Assembly (NCBI RefSeq): GCF_036898095.1
Contig: NC_090757.1
Span: forward strand, 75,743,452-75,807,451
Direction of reading: 5' to 3'
Source: Palaemon carinicauda
Taxonomy: Eukaryota > Arthropoda > Malacostraca > Decapoda > Palaemonidae
Length of the DNA: 64,000 bases
Within the stretch, counting starts at the first letter, position 1. Every line of letters starts with the position of its first letter. Made by a program: the position numbers and the translations under genes. Under the pieces are notes generated by a model. That model did no database searches, was not told the DNA's origin, and saw only the letters and a program-made list of their open reading frames with translations. Of this stretch, positions 53,344 through 64,000 are shown piece after piece.

Positions 53344-54135
53344 TTCAAAGAGAAAAGAAAAAAGGAACCCCTATCTTTCATTAAAGGGATGGAAAGTATT
53401 GCCAATACTTCACATTGGAGGGATGGAATGTGTAGTGAACACAATAATCAAAGGTTAAAGATTTTAGAGAATGAAAGGGAAACGGGTAACTTATTGTTTA
53501 TTATGGGATAACCTTACTACTTTCCCTACACCTTTTGTTGGATAGCATTTTGTGGTGGAAACCCTTTCTGTTCTAATGCCAAATTATTTTTTTTTTTATT
53601 TGTAGCGTGAATGAAGTACTGTATTATATTAGTGATGTAATAAATTATTCTTATTTTAATTTAGTTAGTATACCATTCACCCACAGTCCCACTTTAAATT
53701 TATTTCAATACATCTTACCCATGCTTCCTCCAGTAGCCAGGTTTTAGGTTCAAACTTTCAGCTTTGTTTTATCGACAATACAGACTTTATAAACAGAAAT
53801 ATTGAAGGCTATACCAACCACTCCAAGGATATGAAAATAGGTTGTTTGTTGGTATGAATACGATACCATCTTTTGGACCCAACCCTTTCAAGAGCAAAAC
53901 ATGGATATGTTGATAATGAACAAACCAAAATTTAATGTTTCTGATTACTATAAACAAGTATTAGAAGTATATACCAATTAACAAGATGGTTTAGAATTGT
54001 ATAAAATAAAAGTGAAAGAAATGCAGGTCACATCACTAAGCTTAGAGGGAATATAAACTTTTGATGTTCAGATTTTTCTTTGGTATACTATTATGATTTG
54101 TCAAGCTTTATTGCTCAATTCTCTCCTTCTGTCAG

Positions 54136-54319
54136 GGACGTACGAACTTACCACCAGAGAAAGTCCCATGGGATGCATTAGCCACTCTGATGTCAGAATG
54201 CATATACGGTGGAAAGATCGACAACGAATTTGACCAGCGCCTCTTAAGCTCCATCCTTACTAAGCTGTTCATGCCAAAGAGTTTCGACCCAGAGTTCCCA
54301 TTGATCAGTAATGTAGATG
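54136..54319 (+). CDS. Dynein heavy chain exon f
   Basis: The acceptor is CTTCTGTCAG before 54136. The donor is GTCTGT at 54320, which is weak but is the only position that keeps frame with exon g (Gly codon split 1+2). It encodes GRTNLPPEKVPWDAL and IYGGKIDNEFDQRLL, then FDPEFPLISNVD, matching the C-terminal domain of cytoplasmic dynein. Confidence 0.92.
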
Positions 54320-54379
54320 GTCTGTATGAGTTGTGTTTCAGCCATTGCTCATCTCATGTATTCATAATTATTATCATAA

Positions 54380-54650
54380 GCCATAACTAGTCCACTGCAT
54401 GCAGGATTAAGGCTTCGGTCAAGTCCTTCCACTTGCATATATTTACGGTCTTTCTATGCCAGTTTAAACTCACAAATTTTCTTAGGTCGTCAATCCATCA
54501 TCTTCTCTTTCATCCCCTGCTGCTTTTGCCATCTCTAGGGACCCATTTTGTTATTCTTAATGTCCATCGATTATCTGTCATTTTCATTATATATCCTGCC
54601 TATGTCCATTTCTTTTCTTTATGTATTTTAAGAATATCCTCTACTTTTGT
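54380..54650 (-). mobile_element. LINE reverse transcriptase C-terminal fragment, reverse orientation
   Basis: On the minus strand, joining frames gives RITKWVPRDGKSSRG, RRWIDDLRKF and LNWHRKTVNICKWKDL, then TEALIL. This is the C-terminal tail pattern of animal LINE RTs (RW...W.PRDGKR.RGRP..RW.DDI). It sits in the short intron between exons f and g. Stops are present. Confidence 0.6.
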
Positions 54651-54758
54651 TTGTACATGTATCCATGTTGCTCTTTTTCTGTATCTCATGTACGTATTGC
54701 ATTGATCTTCATGAAGTAAAGGTTAAAACCGACAATGAAGTTATCTTAATTTTGACAG

Positions 54759-54902
54759 GTGTTGAGAACCAGAACATCACCATGCCAGATGGCATTAGGA
54801 GAGACCAATTCTTACACTGGGTGGAAAACCTTAGTGATAGGCAGACTCCATCTTGGTTGGGACTTCCTAATAATGCAGAGAAAGTACTCCTTACGACTAG
54901 AG
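54759..54902 (+). CDS. Dynein heavy chain exon g (followed by a GC donor)
   Basis: The acceptor is TTTGACAG before 54759. The exon encodes [18 protein letters not shown] and [17 protein letters not shown]. The only in-frame junction with exon h ends at 54902 and uses GCAAGT as donor (AG|GCAAGT), so the following intron is of the rarer GC-AG class. The split Gly codon is 1+2. Confidence 0.9.
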
Positions 54903-55532
54903 GCAAGTTTTGTCTGCTTTCAAGAGTTTTGACCAAATCTATATGGTTTAGAACTAGGGTAATACTGTATACATATTGTATCGTAACTGTAGGCAAGTAA
55001 CAATTTGTTTTTGTAAATCGCTTTACATATACTTGCATCATTATAATATTTTAAGTTTTCGTTACCCATCAATTTTCACAGAAAATCTTTCATGATGCTG
55101 ATAGTCTTAGGAAATTAGTCTTTGTTGTCCATGAAAGGGCTGTAGAAGTGGACCATCCTTTTCAGTAAGACATGTAGATGTTAATTCATAATTTGAAGTA
55201 TTTTCTTAAACTTTGACTTATTGTGAATCCATTAAGTCACCTTCGGAATTCAGTTTCTGCATTTAGATGATATACTTTCTATCAGTAATTTTTTACAAAT
55301 TTAAACTGGGAATTTAATATTCTAAATACGAGCTATACCCTGTAAGCTTAGTTTACATTTCTTTTTTATTTATTTAGGTTATTCATAAAAGTTTATTAGT
55401 AGTTTTGTGTAACCTATTGAGCAGTGAATGGAAGAATCTTAAATATCCTGTAATAAACCATCAGTACTTGTATTTTTTATCTTTATGAATTTTACTTTAT
55501 CTTTCTCTGACACACAACTTTATATTTCCCAG

Positions 55533-55639
55533 GAACTGATATGTTGAGTAAATTGTTGAAGATGCAAGTTCTGGAAGATGATGATGAGTTAGCATATGGG
55601 GGAGAGGAGACTGTAGGAACAGAAAGAAAAGCAGTCGAG
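55533..55639 (+). CDS. Dynein heavy chain exon h
   Basis: The acceptor is TATATTTCCCAG before 55533 and the donor is GTCAGT at 55640. The exon encodes TDMLSKLLKMQVLEDDDELAY followed by an acidic, less conserved segment ending AVE. In other animals this is also a variable, acidic linker between the LLTT segment and GRPAWM. Confidence 0.9.
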
Positions 55640-55798
55640 GTCAGTTTTTTTACTGTTATATTTCATTTATATTGTTATTTTTGAGCTGTGGTTTAGCAAA
55701 TACAGTGAACATAATGAAACTTTAAAAAAAGCATGTGTTAGTTTTATGGTAAAATTAAAGTATAAGATATCCATATTTACATTATGCCTAATTTGCAG

Positions 55799-56002
55799 GG
55801 CCGACCAGCGTGGATGGTAACCCTAAACCAGTCAGCCTTGACATGGTTGTCTCTTCTACCTGAGGCAGTAAATACTTTGCGACGTACATTGGATAACATC
55901 AAGGATCCGCTCTATCGCTATTTTGAACGTGAAGTCAACTCGGGAGCAAGACTCCTGCGCATCGTTAAGAGTGATCTGAACGACGTGGTTCTTATTTGCA
56001 AG
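55799..56002 (+). CDS. Dynein heavy chain exon i
   Basis: The acceptor is TAATTTGCAG before 55799 and the donor is GTGAGA at 56003; both ends are phase 0. It encodes GRPAWMVTL, LTWLSLLPEAVNTLRR, NIKDPLYRYFEREVNSGARL and DLNDVVLICK, the helical part of the dynein C-terminal domain. Confidence 0.93.
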
Positions 56003-56589
56003 GTGAGACAATTGGGTGTAATGTTAGATTAGGATTTTTTCCCACCATTTCATTTATTTTTTTTTATTTTTGACAACACTTTTTACACATTCTTTTTAAA
56101 TACTACTTTCAGTTTTACTCACTCACTTTACAAAATTCATTTGTATAACCTCAAAACGGTGCAGACATGTGACATATTTGTAACTAAATCTACAATATCC
56201 CTACTCCTGTACATATTTTCCTGCAGTCTAAATAGGTCATTAAAAAATACTTTTCTTTGAATCAAAGCTGTAGTATATTATTTATATCCAATTAATATAC
56301 ATCTGTTCTTGCTTCCTTTTTCAGTCATGCTCCTGCCTTCTTTTAACTTTTACTTTGTATGGCAATGTCAGCATATTGCAGGACAGTCAATTGCCGTTAG
56401 AGGTTTTTGTATGTGTATGTTAATCTGGCTACCATCTATGTGGTAATTTATATGAGCTCCATCTCCAATTAGCAGTCGTCAGATGATTTATATAACTTTA
56501 AGTTGGTTTAGTAAAGGATATTGTCTTTAATGTTAATGCATACTGTAGTATATATATTATATAATCCTATCTGAGTGAGAATACCTGAA

Positions 56590-57621
56590 GGGGACTGTCT
56601 GTTTTGCCATGCATTTTTTTTCTAATTCAAAATACACCATTTCTATATGCTTTAGATTTAAATAATACCTTCATCATAAAAAATGTCAAGTCATTTCATC
56701 AAGAACCTTTTTATTTATTAGCAAAAATCATGATTTTTTAAAAATATTTAGGTATATTTTTCTCCGCTAATGTGGCACCAATTGTATTGAAAATCATACC
56801 ATCAAAACCTCTTTATAAACCAAATAATTCTGTGTAACAAATTTTCTATTTTCCATTTTTTTATGAATATTTTTTTATTTCTTCGTCCAACGTAAAATAA
56901 TCATGAAAAAAGGAGAACAAGGAAAATAAAAATTCTGGTACAAAAAATTGTAGAATTTTTATTCCTCTTTTCAAAGATATCTTTCTCTCTAAAATTGAAC
57001 AATAAATAGGTTAGAGAAATGTACCGAAGTGTGAATAAGTATGTTTTTGAGTTATGAGCTCCCAAAGATTTGCTATAAATTTTTGCTTTTTCCATAGAAA
57101 AAATCAAAATAACATTACTATGATAACCTTTTCTTGTACTTTAATTGTTTATTCGTACATGAAGGCCCCCTAGGCAAGGTATGTAAAACCTAAATTTACT
57201 AATACACTATAGTTGCTCTCTGCTTACGTTTTGTTCTTTCTTTGACCTTGGGTAAAATTGGCCTTGCTATAAAGTTCACGTGGACGTTGTGAAAACATGG
57301 TGTATATACGCACTGCAAGTAAACAATCACATATATTATAACTTCTATCCATCTTTGGAAACTCTGGCTGTTCTTCGCGTAGATTGTAGTTTGCGTTTGC
57401 AAAAATAAACACGCAAAGATGATTCTGTCAAACTCAGTGTCATGCAGACGACACAATAAGGATGACGTCATCATTTAAAGACAGCTTTATCGTCATTATT
57501 TGTAAAAGTAATTGGCTGAAACTTCTTGAGAGCATATACGATATATTTATGCATACGTATAAACAATAAAACAATTTTCGATTTTTTAAAGTTATGTCAA
57601 ACACCATAGTGGACAGTCCCC
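56590..57621 (+). mobile_element. TTAA-flanked MITE (piggyBac-like ends)
   Basis: GGGGACTGTC at 56590 is inverted as GACAGTCCCC at 57612. The flanks are TGAA on the left and TTAA on the right, consistent with a TTAA target duplication with one change. The 1.03 kb interior is AT-rich with no transposase frame. Short perfect ends plus TTAA suggest a piggyBac-type non-autonomous element. Confidence 0.65.
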
Positions 57622-57789
57622 TTAACATGGGGAAATGGTTTGTACAGTTGACCAGCACGGTGATGAAAACTGCCCAAACCCCAGACATGACGAAGGACAT
57701 GTCTGAGGTCTTTGTCCTGTAATGGACTAGATATGGCTGCATTTGTTGTTCCAATGTATAAACAGTACTGTATATATTTTGTCTTACAG

Positions 57790-57987
57790 GGAGAAAAGAA
57801 GCAGACTAATTACCATCGCACTATGGTTAGCCAGTTAGTCAAGGGAATAATCCCAGACCAGTGGAAAGCGTACACTGTGCCAAGAGGTGCAACTGTCATT
57901 CAGTGGGTCACAGACTTCTCCCAGCGAGTGCGGCAACTTCAAGAAATTTCCAAACAGGTTGCTCAATTTGGAGCTTCTGAACTTAAG
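57790..57987 (+). CDS. Dynein heavy chain exon j (last one in the window)
   Basis: The acceptor is TTTTGTCTTACAG before 57790 and the donor is GTACAA at 57988; both ends are phase 0. It encodes [30 protein letters not shown] and [18 protein letters not shown], ending in ASELK. In the family the next residues open the final C-terminal block (about 140 residues). I did not find that block before 64000, where DIRS element E occupies the intron. Confidence 0.92.
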
Positions 57988-59289
57988 GTACAATTTCAGT
58001 TACTTTTAATGTTCCAAATACCTGTACCCACTGTAATGTTATTCATAAACTACTGTATACTTTCTTATTGGTATTTTGTATTTATTAAAATGAATCTTAA
58101 CTTCAGAACATTGTATGCTATTAACTTGAAATTGAAAACTTAGAAAAAAAAATTAATGATCTCTGTTACCCTTCATTGTCCTATATTTATGCTATGGCAC
58201 TGTTCATACATCATTTGGCAATTGGAAAAAGACTGCAACAAGTTTTAACTTCTTAATTTGGTCATTAGATTCAAAGCATGCTTCCATGCCTTCTCTTTTT
58301 AGCAATCTTGACAGAATATTTAGAATTAACAAGACCAGCCTAGGCCACTTTGAGTTAACAGAACATGTTTCTAGTCCACAGCTCATTATTGAGTGTAGAT
58401 ACAAATTCTATGGCATAGGGTAATTGAACCTTTATCCAATGTGATGTAGAATATTGTTTTTATTTTTGCAAATTTCCCTCAATAGCCATAGCAATTAGAC
58501 TTGGGTAGAAGGACTATCCAGCTCTTTAAATTCACTCTAATTTTCATCTTTTGATACAGCAAACCAGATCTGTTCTGCTAACCATGTCACCCACATTGTT
58601 TTGGAATTGTTCAATTACCTATCTTGTAAGATTTCTTACAGTAGCACGGCATTTTGGGTGGCTGGATTCTGGCATTAATTTTGGGTGGTTTTGATGTAAA
58701 AAGTATTGGAATGGGAAGTATGGCTTAGAGATGAAAGACATTGATTCTTAATTTCATAAAGTTGTGAATGTAGGCTTAGAGATCATTACATTACTGTATT
58801 TTTTATTTCATGAGGTTGTCAATCTGGGCATAGAGATGAAATAACATTTTTTTTTTGATAGCATGAGGTTCTGAATCTGATAACTTAAGAATTAATAGCT
58901 TATTATTCAAAGGCAGGTATGGAAATGATTTATTTTATTATTAAAATCATGTTTGTTCCATGATTGGAACACAAACTAATGCTATTTATAGGGGTATTAC
59001 TTTCAGGCAAAGCTGAAAGACGACCCATTAGACTTTTAGCAAGGGTTAACCACTCGTATCGCTAGTTAGCAGCGGTTTGGGGGTTAGTAGCTACCCCTCT
59101 CACGCACACACTTGTGACAGTAACTCACTCACTTTACTTTTGGCTAAGGGAGAGAGACGTTGTCTCTTCCCTCTCCAACTGATCGGCCTTTTGACTTTTT
59201 AATCTATTTCTTTTTATCAATTTCTTTTTTTATACCGTATATATGGAAAAAATTCTTAGTTTTCGTATATCTTTTAAGCTTTCTTTACG

Positions 59290-62000
59290 GTGAATATAGC
59301 TTTTTGTGTGTCAGCGTAGTGCGGCAGGTTCTCAAGGGCGAAGAACCTTCCCTTACGAACTTCTTCCCATGGACAACGGACATCCCATAGGCGGTTGGCC
59401 TTCCAAGGGACTTGGCCACCGCTGCAGGGGAGTCTTCATCGTTTGGATATCCCTCCATTCGGATGTCAATGTCGCCCTCTCCCCCACGTGTTCTTAGGAG
59501 GGAATCTGTTTGCGGCCTTCACAGAGCTTGACTTCGGTCTTGCTCTTTTTCCCTGACAAAGCTGCTAACTTTACGTGGGTGGCCAGCATGCGTGGGGGAA
59601 CACCTTTCCCGTTCCCGGTTTAGGTTGCATTTCCGAATGGTTTTCTTTAAAAATTGAAATAATAACTGTTTGTAATTTAACATTTCAGCTTTGAATCTGC
59701 TCTCCTTCTTGGGACAATGGTCCTTCGGCATTTCCTGCCGGCGAAGGGTGCGCATGACCTTAGCTTGTCCTCTCCCCTTCGGGGTTCCCCCTTCCCGCCG
59801 AAGGGTTGAGTGGTTCTCACGAGCAGTTTGTTTTGTCAGCTGAATTAGTTCATTGTAACTCTTGTTTTGTAACAGTGTTTACGTGGCCTCTCTCCTCCTT
59901 CTGTTGATTCGGCCGTTGAAGGAAGTGCGCAGTCCTTAATCTATGACTGTTCTCTCGGCGTACACCTTTTCCGTCTGCAGATTAGGTGCTCCTACTTAGG
60001 GAGTTTTTTCGTACATAATTTTATTATTTTTTCTCAGTTAGCGATGCCATACTTCGTTCGGTAAGATAGCCGACGTAGAAGAGCAGTGCCGTTCGTTCCG
60101 GTGGAATCTGCTGTCACTGCTCCGTCACTTTCCCAGTCTCCTGCGCCTGTGCAGCTCCTGATCAGCATGGTAACCTCGAGAAGCTAGCTCCAGCTACATT
60201 TTCTCAGGGAGCGCTCAATGCAGACCAAATTTAACAAGGTTTGTTGATGGGAAGCAAAGAGCGCTGCCCGAAGGTCCGCCTCCAAGGATTGGACTACTGT
60301 ACTTTCCCTCCAAAGGAGAGTTATCCTCACCAGGTGTTGGGCTGTTCTTCCTTCCGAGGGAAAACTTCTCTTCATCATCTCTTGTCTTGCACCCTTCCCA
60401 CTTGCAGGGAGAAATGCTGACAGCTACATCTTATCAGTTCCAGAGATCATTCCTGCTGGCCAGTCTTCCCTGCGGAGAATCGTCATCGTCATCGGCGAGC
60501 TCGCTGAGTTCGTAGTCCTCTTCGTCGCCTCAGACACATACTTTCGCCATTGGCAAAGAGACACCTGTTTAGCTCGTCGCTGACATCTGCCGAAAGATCC
60601 CCTTAGAAGGATCATCAAGGACCTCCCCGTTCCACGACTCCTCAGTTGTTGCCTTCGTCAAGGTATCGTCAGCCAGACGAGTCTCTTCAGTCTCTCTGTT
60701 CACCCTCTAGTTCCCGACCCTCGCCGGACTCTCCTCGGATTCGCCGTTCGGCAGCTTGAGGCGTTGGCCTGTCCAACGCTCATCTCTGATCTCTCGCCAT
60801 TGAACTGCTGTTTTTGGCTCGCCGTCGCCGATCGAAACTTCAGGTTTCCCGACCTGCCATCAATGACTAGAGTAATGTTGCCGATTGCTAGCTCGTCTTT
60901 CACCAATTGTCAATCTCCAATCTTGGCGATCACCAATGGTCAGCTTGCCAATCGCCAGCTCGCCGATCGCCAACTTGCCGATCGCCAACTCGTCGATTGC
61001 TAGCTCACCGAATGCCAATTCACTAATCGTCGAGCTATCCTGCGGTTCTTCAACTAACTGATTGTCAATTGCCAGCTCACCGAGTGTTGTCTCAGATCTC
61101 TACTCGTCGATCGCCACTTCACGACTAAACAATTCGACAGTTTGCCATTCATCAGCTCTCCTATTTGCAGCTCTCTGATTGTTAGCTCACCGATTGCAAG
61201 CTCAACAATCGCCAATCACAAGCTCAAATATCGCTGACTGCCAATTGTCTGCTCGCAGGTCGCTAGATTTCCGATTCGCCAGCTCACTGTTCGCTGATTC
61301 AATGGCTATATGATCTCAAGCCTCTAACCAATCGCATCGATTGCCAATCGGCGTTCGTCGACTTGTCTTTTGCTGTTCTTGAAAGACAATAGTTCTCCGT
61401 TCGCTTACTCTCCATTTGCTAGCTCGTGTTCATCACTAAGCCAGTTCAAGATCGTCTCCTCTCCTCTCTCTTGGGCTTACGCTACTTCAACAGCCCTCCC
61501 ACATAGAATTGAAGGAACTGCTCCCAAGAGTCTCTTCGGAGAGTGCTCTCATTTAGACAACATAGATTGCCTTCTCACATCTCTCTTGGGCATACGCTAC
61601 TTTGGTAGCCCTTGCCATGTATATTTGTAGGAGTTTAATGCAGATTTCCTTCTGGGAACCTAACCCAGCACTCTCCATTGATGATTGGGGTAATGTGCTG
61701 GGGTTACCCTTGGCACTTAATACCCCTCTCACCTTTTGGGTTTAGTTTGTTTCTCACAAACTGGATTCTTCGGTTCCCGAAGTTTTCATCACCTGCAAAC
61801 TGGGAATAAACTGCTGTCATGTTCCTAGGATTCTTTATCAAATCCTGCACGTACGCTGATGTTCATATCCCATGAATGTACGTTCTTCACTTCGTTTCTA
61901 CTACGGAAGGAGGCAGATACCTTGAATCTGTTCCTCCCCTTGCATTGGGAGGTACAATTTCAAGGGGTTACCATCCCCCCTCATTCTCTCATTCTCAGAA
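59290..62000 (+). pseudogene. Gag region relic of element E
   Basis: Position after the left terminus and before RT-like sequence identifies this as the gag zone, but no frame above ~90 codons remains and no residue motif is safely legible. It includes the repeat zone at 60860-61290. Confidence 0.5.
60860..61290 (+). repeat. Diverged ~15-18 bp tandem repeat in element E
   Basis: Variants of GCCGATCGCCAACTC and GCTAGCTCACCGA follow each other about twenty times. It occupies the place where elements 2 and 4 also carry a tandem-repeated gag segment. Confidence 0.7.
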
Positions 62001-62199
62001 GATTGAATTCATTGCTGTCTAACGTGACAGCTATGGCAACTCAGTAGCTAGAATTCCATTCAACCCTGGGATGGGTAACCCACTAGAACACCAGAGGTAG
62101 TCGTTATCTTGTATACTCCCAGTCTCCGTCGGCCTATGCGCCTTTGGACCTTCGTGTGAGCACCTTCAGCCTCCATCTGTGAAATCTTTTCCCTAAGAA

Positions 62200-63420
62200 T
62201 TATATTTGCCCAACCCTTCATGAGACTTAGTCTTGTTCGTGAACTCGGAAAATAACTCTTCTGTAACCAGAACTCTTACTCTGGCCAGATGATTGTCTGA
62301 TCCTAACAGCCTCGAGCTCCTCCAAGACATCTTGAGTTTACTACAACCTAGGGATTGGAGTAATCTCAGGAAAGACCCGACTGTCATATTAAATACGGAT
62401 ATCTATAGACATGGTCATCAGCTTGCAGAAACTTCCGCAGGTTCGACAAGACCGCTTCAATCTCTGTTGAATCCAACCTTTTCATGAACAACCAGATCCC
62501 AGGTCCTACGGCACCAGGTATCTTCCTTTCCTCTGGTTCTCTACCAGATCTGAGCAAAAGACTGTCCTAATAAGGAGGTTGCCAGATGAGAATCTCATCC
62601 AGGGAGTCAATCTTCTCGGTTCTTCCCCAAATTGATCTCTCCCTCGAGATGCATGAAAGAAAAGAGTGGGGCATACCGTACCATTCAGCCTCTGGGCTGT
62701 GGTCAGAGCCCGATTGCGACCGCCTCTTGAACCTCTCAGAGATGAGGGCAATCTTCCTGCGTAAGAGAGGCTCGTCTCGTACAATGCCCTATGCCAATGT
62801 TTAATTTGGGCTAGAACTCATGGACGGAAAACAGAGAGTACAGCCAAGGGGATTGTCTCTAGGTGCTGGAACTCCTCCTTCCATTGTGGGGAGAATCACC
62901 AACTACGGCAGATGTTGATCGTGTTTTTCCCGTCTGCGGAAAAGACTTACTCCTCCCTTTAGTCTCCCCTTCGGAGGATTCTTCCAGCGAAGAGAGGGAT
63001 TCATCCACTTCTCTGCCGAGGGAGTAGTTCCTCTACCAGCCACTATGCAGCAATCTTCATGCTTGTTCGAAGGATTGCTGACAGCGACAGCAAACGGTGG
63101 CCGCTTTCCCATCTGCGAGAAAGTCTTCCTTATACTGGTTGGTCCCCCCTTTGGGGAATTCTCCCACAGGAATTGGGTTCGCCCACTCTCCGCCATTGCC
63201 TTTCAGAGCAGGCCTCGTCCTCAGCAGTCCTGTCTCGATAGAAGACGCGTGTCACCTAATGTCGTAGATCCTTAAAGATCCTACGGGAATTGGATTCATT
63301 CATTCCCTACCTTTGATCTTCTGGAACATGACATCAGACTCGTCCCGTCAGCAAGATTTGTCTTGCCCAGCAGACTTTTCATGCCTAGTCGACTCATCTG
63401 CAACTCCTGACAGAAATCCC
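62200..63420 (+). pseudogene. RT/RNase H relic of element E
   Basis: The block GCCTCTGGGCTGTGGTCAGA (62690-62709) and AGAGATGAGGGCAATCTTCC match element 4 RNase H coding (50800-50870). RT motifs such as YLDD are not legible. Many stops are present. Confidence 0.65.
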
Positions 63421-63429
63421 AAGAGAACC

Positions 63430-64000
63430 CCCCCCCCAGTGACTCTAATCGCCACATGTGAACATCCTCCACAAAGCAGTATCTTCGCTGCGACATCACG
63501 CCTGTAGGCTCTCCAACTCCTCCTCTGTCTGGGAGTCTCTTCCGCAACAGGTTGCAAATAGAATGTCTGAATACCTGGATAGATCTTCGGCATCGGCCAA
63601 ATCCAGGCTATGTGGACTGTAAGTTGGTTTTATAGACGGGGTATCCCTTCTCTCGATAACACTATGCCAGCATTTTCTTGGCCTCAGCAAGGAAAAACCA
63701 CCGCTAGGCCTTAAGCCTCGCCTTCAGACTGGAAGGAATGGACCTTTCTCTATGTCAGCATTGCCCCTCATATGGAGTTTTGAGCCAACAGACCCTTAGT
63801 CGAAAAGGAGACCTCATTCCAGGACTCCAAGCAGCAGAGGTCTCCTGACCCTGATGACAGGTCTCCCGCTCGTTTTGGCTTCTGCCAAGAGAGTCGGCGA
63901 ACCCTATGGGACACCCTAAACGTCTCTCATTCACAACGATGGGCCAAGTAATGCTCGACTTAGTTTCTGGCAGCTCAGATCCCAGAATCCGAACCCATTG
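63430..64000 (+). pseudogene. Tyrosine recombinase relic of element E, cut by window end
   Basis: Collinear with element 4 YR: TCCACAAAGCAGTATCTTCG (63470), ACTGGAAGGAATGGACCTTT (63729) and GCTTCTGCCAAGAGAGTCGG (63880, equal to ALASVKRVSE in element 4). Frames are broken; the part with His-x-x-Arg and Tyr is outside the window. Confidence 0.7.

Larger units (their letters stand above)
4945..57987 (+). other. Host gene: cytoplasmic dynein 1 heavy chain, C-terminal part (10 exons; gene continues on both sides)
   Basis: Ten exons join in frame into 641 codons that read as the AAA6 region and C-terminal domain of cytoplasmic dynein 1 heavy chain (vertebrate DYNC1H1, fly Dhc64C), the minus-end-directed microtubule motor subunit of the cytosol. 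Blocks typical of this protein appear in the right order: [86 protein letters not shown] and VIQWVTDFS. The cytoplasmic 1 class, rather than an axonemal dynein, is suggested by the close match across the segment to the conserved C-terminus of that class. No start codon, stop codon or final exon lies in the window. I found no frameshift or stop inside the exons, so the gene looks functional despite the heavy transposon load in its introns. Confidence 0.93.
58952..64000 (+). mobile_element. DIRS element E, decayed, runs off the window
   Basis: It starts TTTGTTCCATGATTGGAACA and continues GCTATTTATAGGGGTATTAC, matching the left end of element 4. Gag-, RT/RNase H- and YR-like sequence follows in order, all broken. 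The right end and internal complementary region lie beyond 64000. It sits in the dynein intron after exon j, in sense orientation. Confidence 0.85.

Noticed and set aside
58000..58951. Search for the final dynein exon (FVPEAY-type block)
   Set aside because: No such sequence is seen in any frame up to 64000; the exon must lie to the right of the window.

Overview
The window looks like a stretch of a large, repeat-rich arthropod genome, most likely a decapod crustacean. I infer this from an animal-type split gene with GT-AG introns, (TC)n microsatellites of 69-87 bp, and an unusually dense set of DIRS-type (tyrosine-recombinase) retrotransposons, a group common in decapods. No bacterial, viral or CRISPR features were seen.

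One host gene runs through the whole window on the + strand. Ten exons (4945-57987, 641 codons in total, all joining in frame) encode a C-terminal part of cytoplasmic dynein 1 heavy chain: the AAA6 region and much of the C-terminal domain. Earlier exons lie left of the window. The last part of the protein was not found and should lie to the right. The intron after exon 4 is about 31.6 kb, the one after exon 1 about 6 kb, and the one after exon 5 about 9.4 kb; inserted elements account for most of this.

Seven DIRS-type elements are present, all in the same orientation as the host gene. A (1-3402) and B (5627-9424) are decayed. Element 1 (16201-24914) is nearly intact, with gag broken by one stop codon and open RT/RNase H and recombinase frames. 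Element 2 (28609-35166) is decayed and internally deleted. Element 3 (35164-43300) has few lesions and lies directly against element 2. Element 4 (44844-53343) is nearly full length with several lesions. E (58952 to the right edge) is decayed. Elements 1-4 show the DIRS layout clearly: gag, RT/RNase H, YR, then an internal complementary region copying both termini, with inverted terminal repeats. A, B, 4 and E form one family; 1 and 3 form a second; 2 is a third.

The most unusual structure is in the intron after exon 4. A minisatellite with a period near 60 bp has a repeat unit made of the last ~28 bp of dynein exon 4, its 5' splice site and the first ~30 bp of the intron. About forty copies, many with a GTAAGT-like donor, were later split apart by elements 1, 2 and 3, a Tc1/pogo-like element, a LINE fragment and a tRNA-derived SINE.

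Smaller features are LINE fragments (3929-4337, 12610-12776, 14336-15478 and 54380-54650), MITE-like copies (4456-4760, 10770-11066, 13074-14335), a TTAA-flanked MITE (56590-57621) and several local tandem duplications. Stretches not listed (3633-3928, 4761-4944, 11373-11465, 11535-11959, 12428-12609, 44071-44569, 53344-54135, 54903-55532, 56003-56585, 57626-57789, 57988-58951) are AT-rich intron in which I see no further feature.
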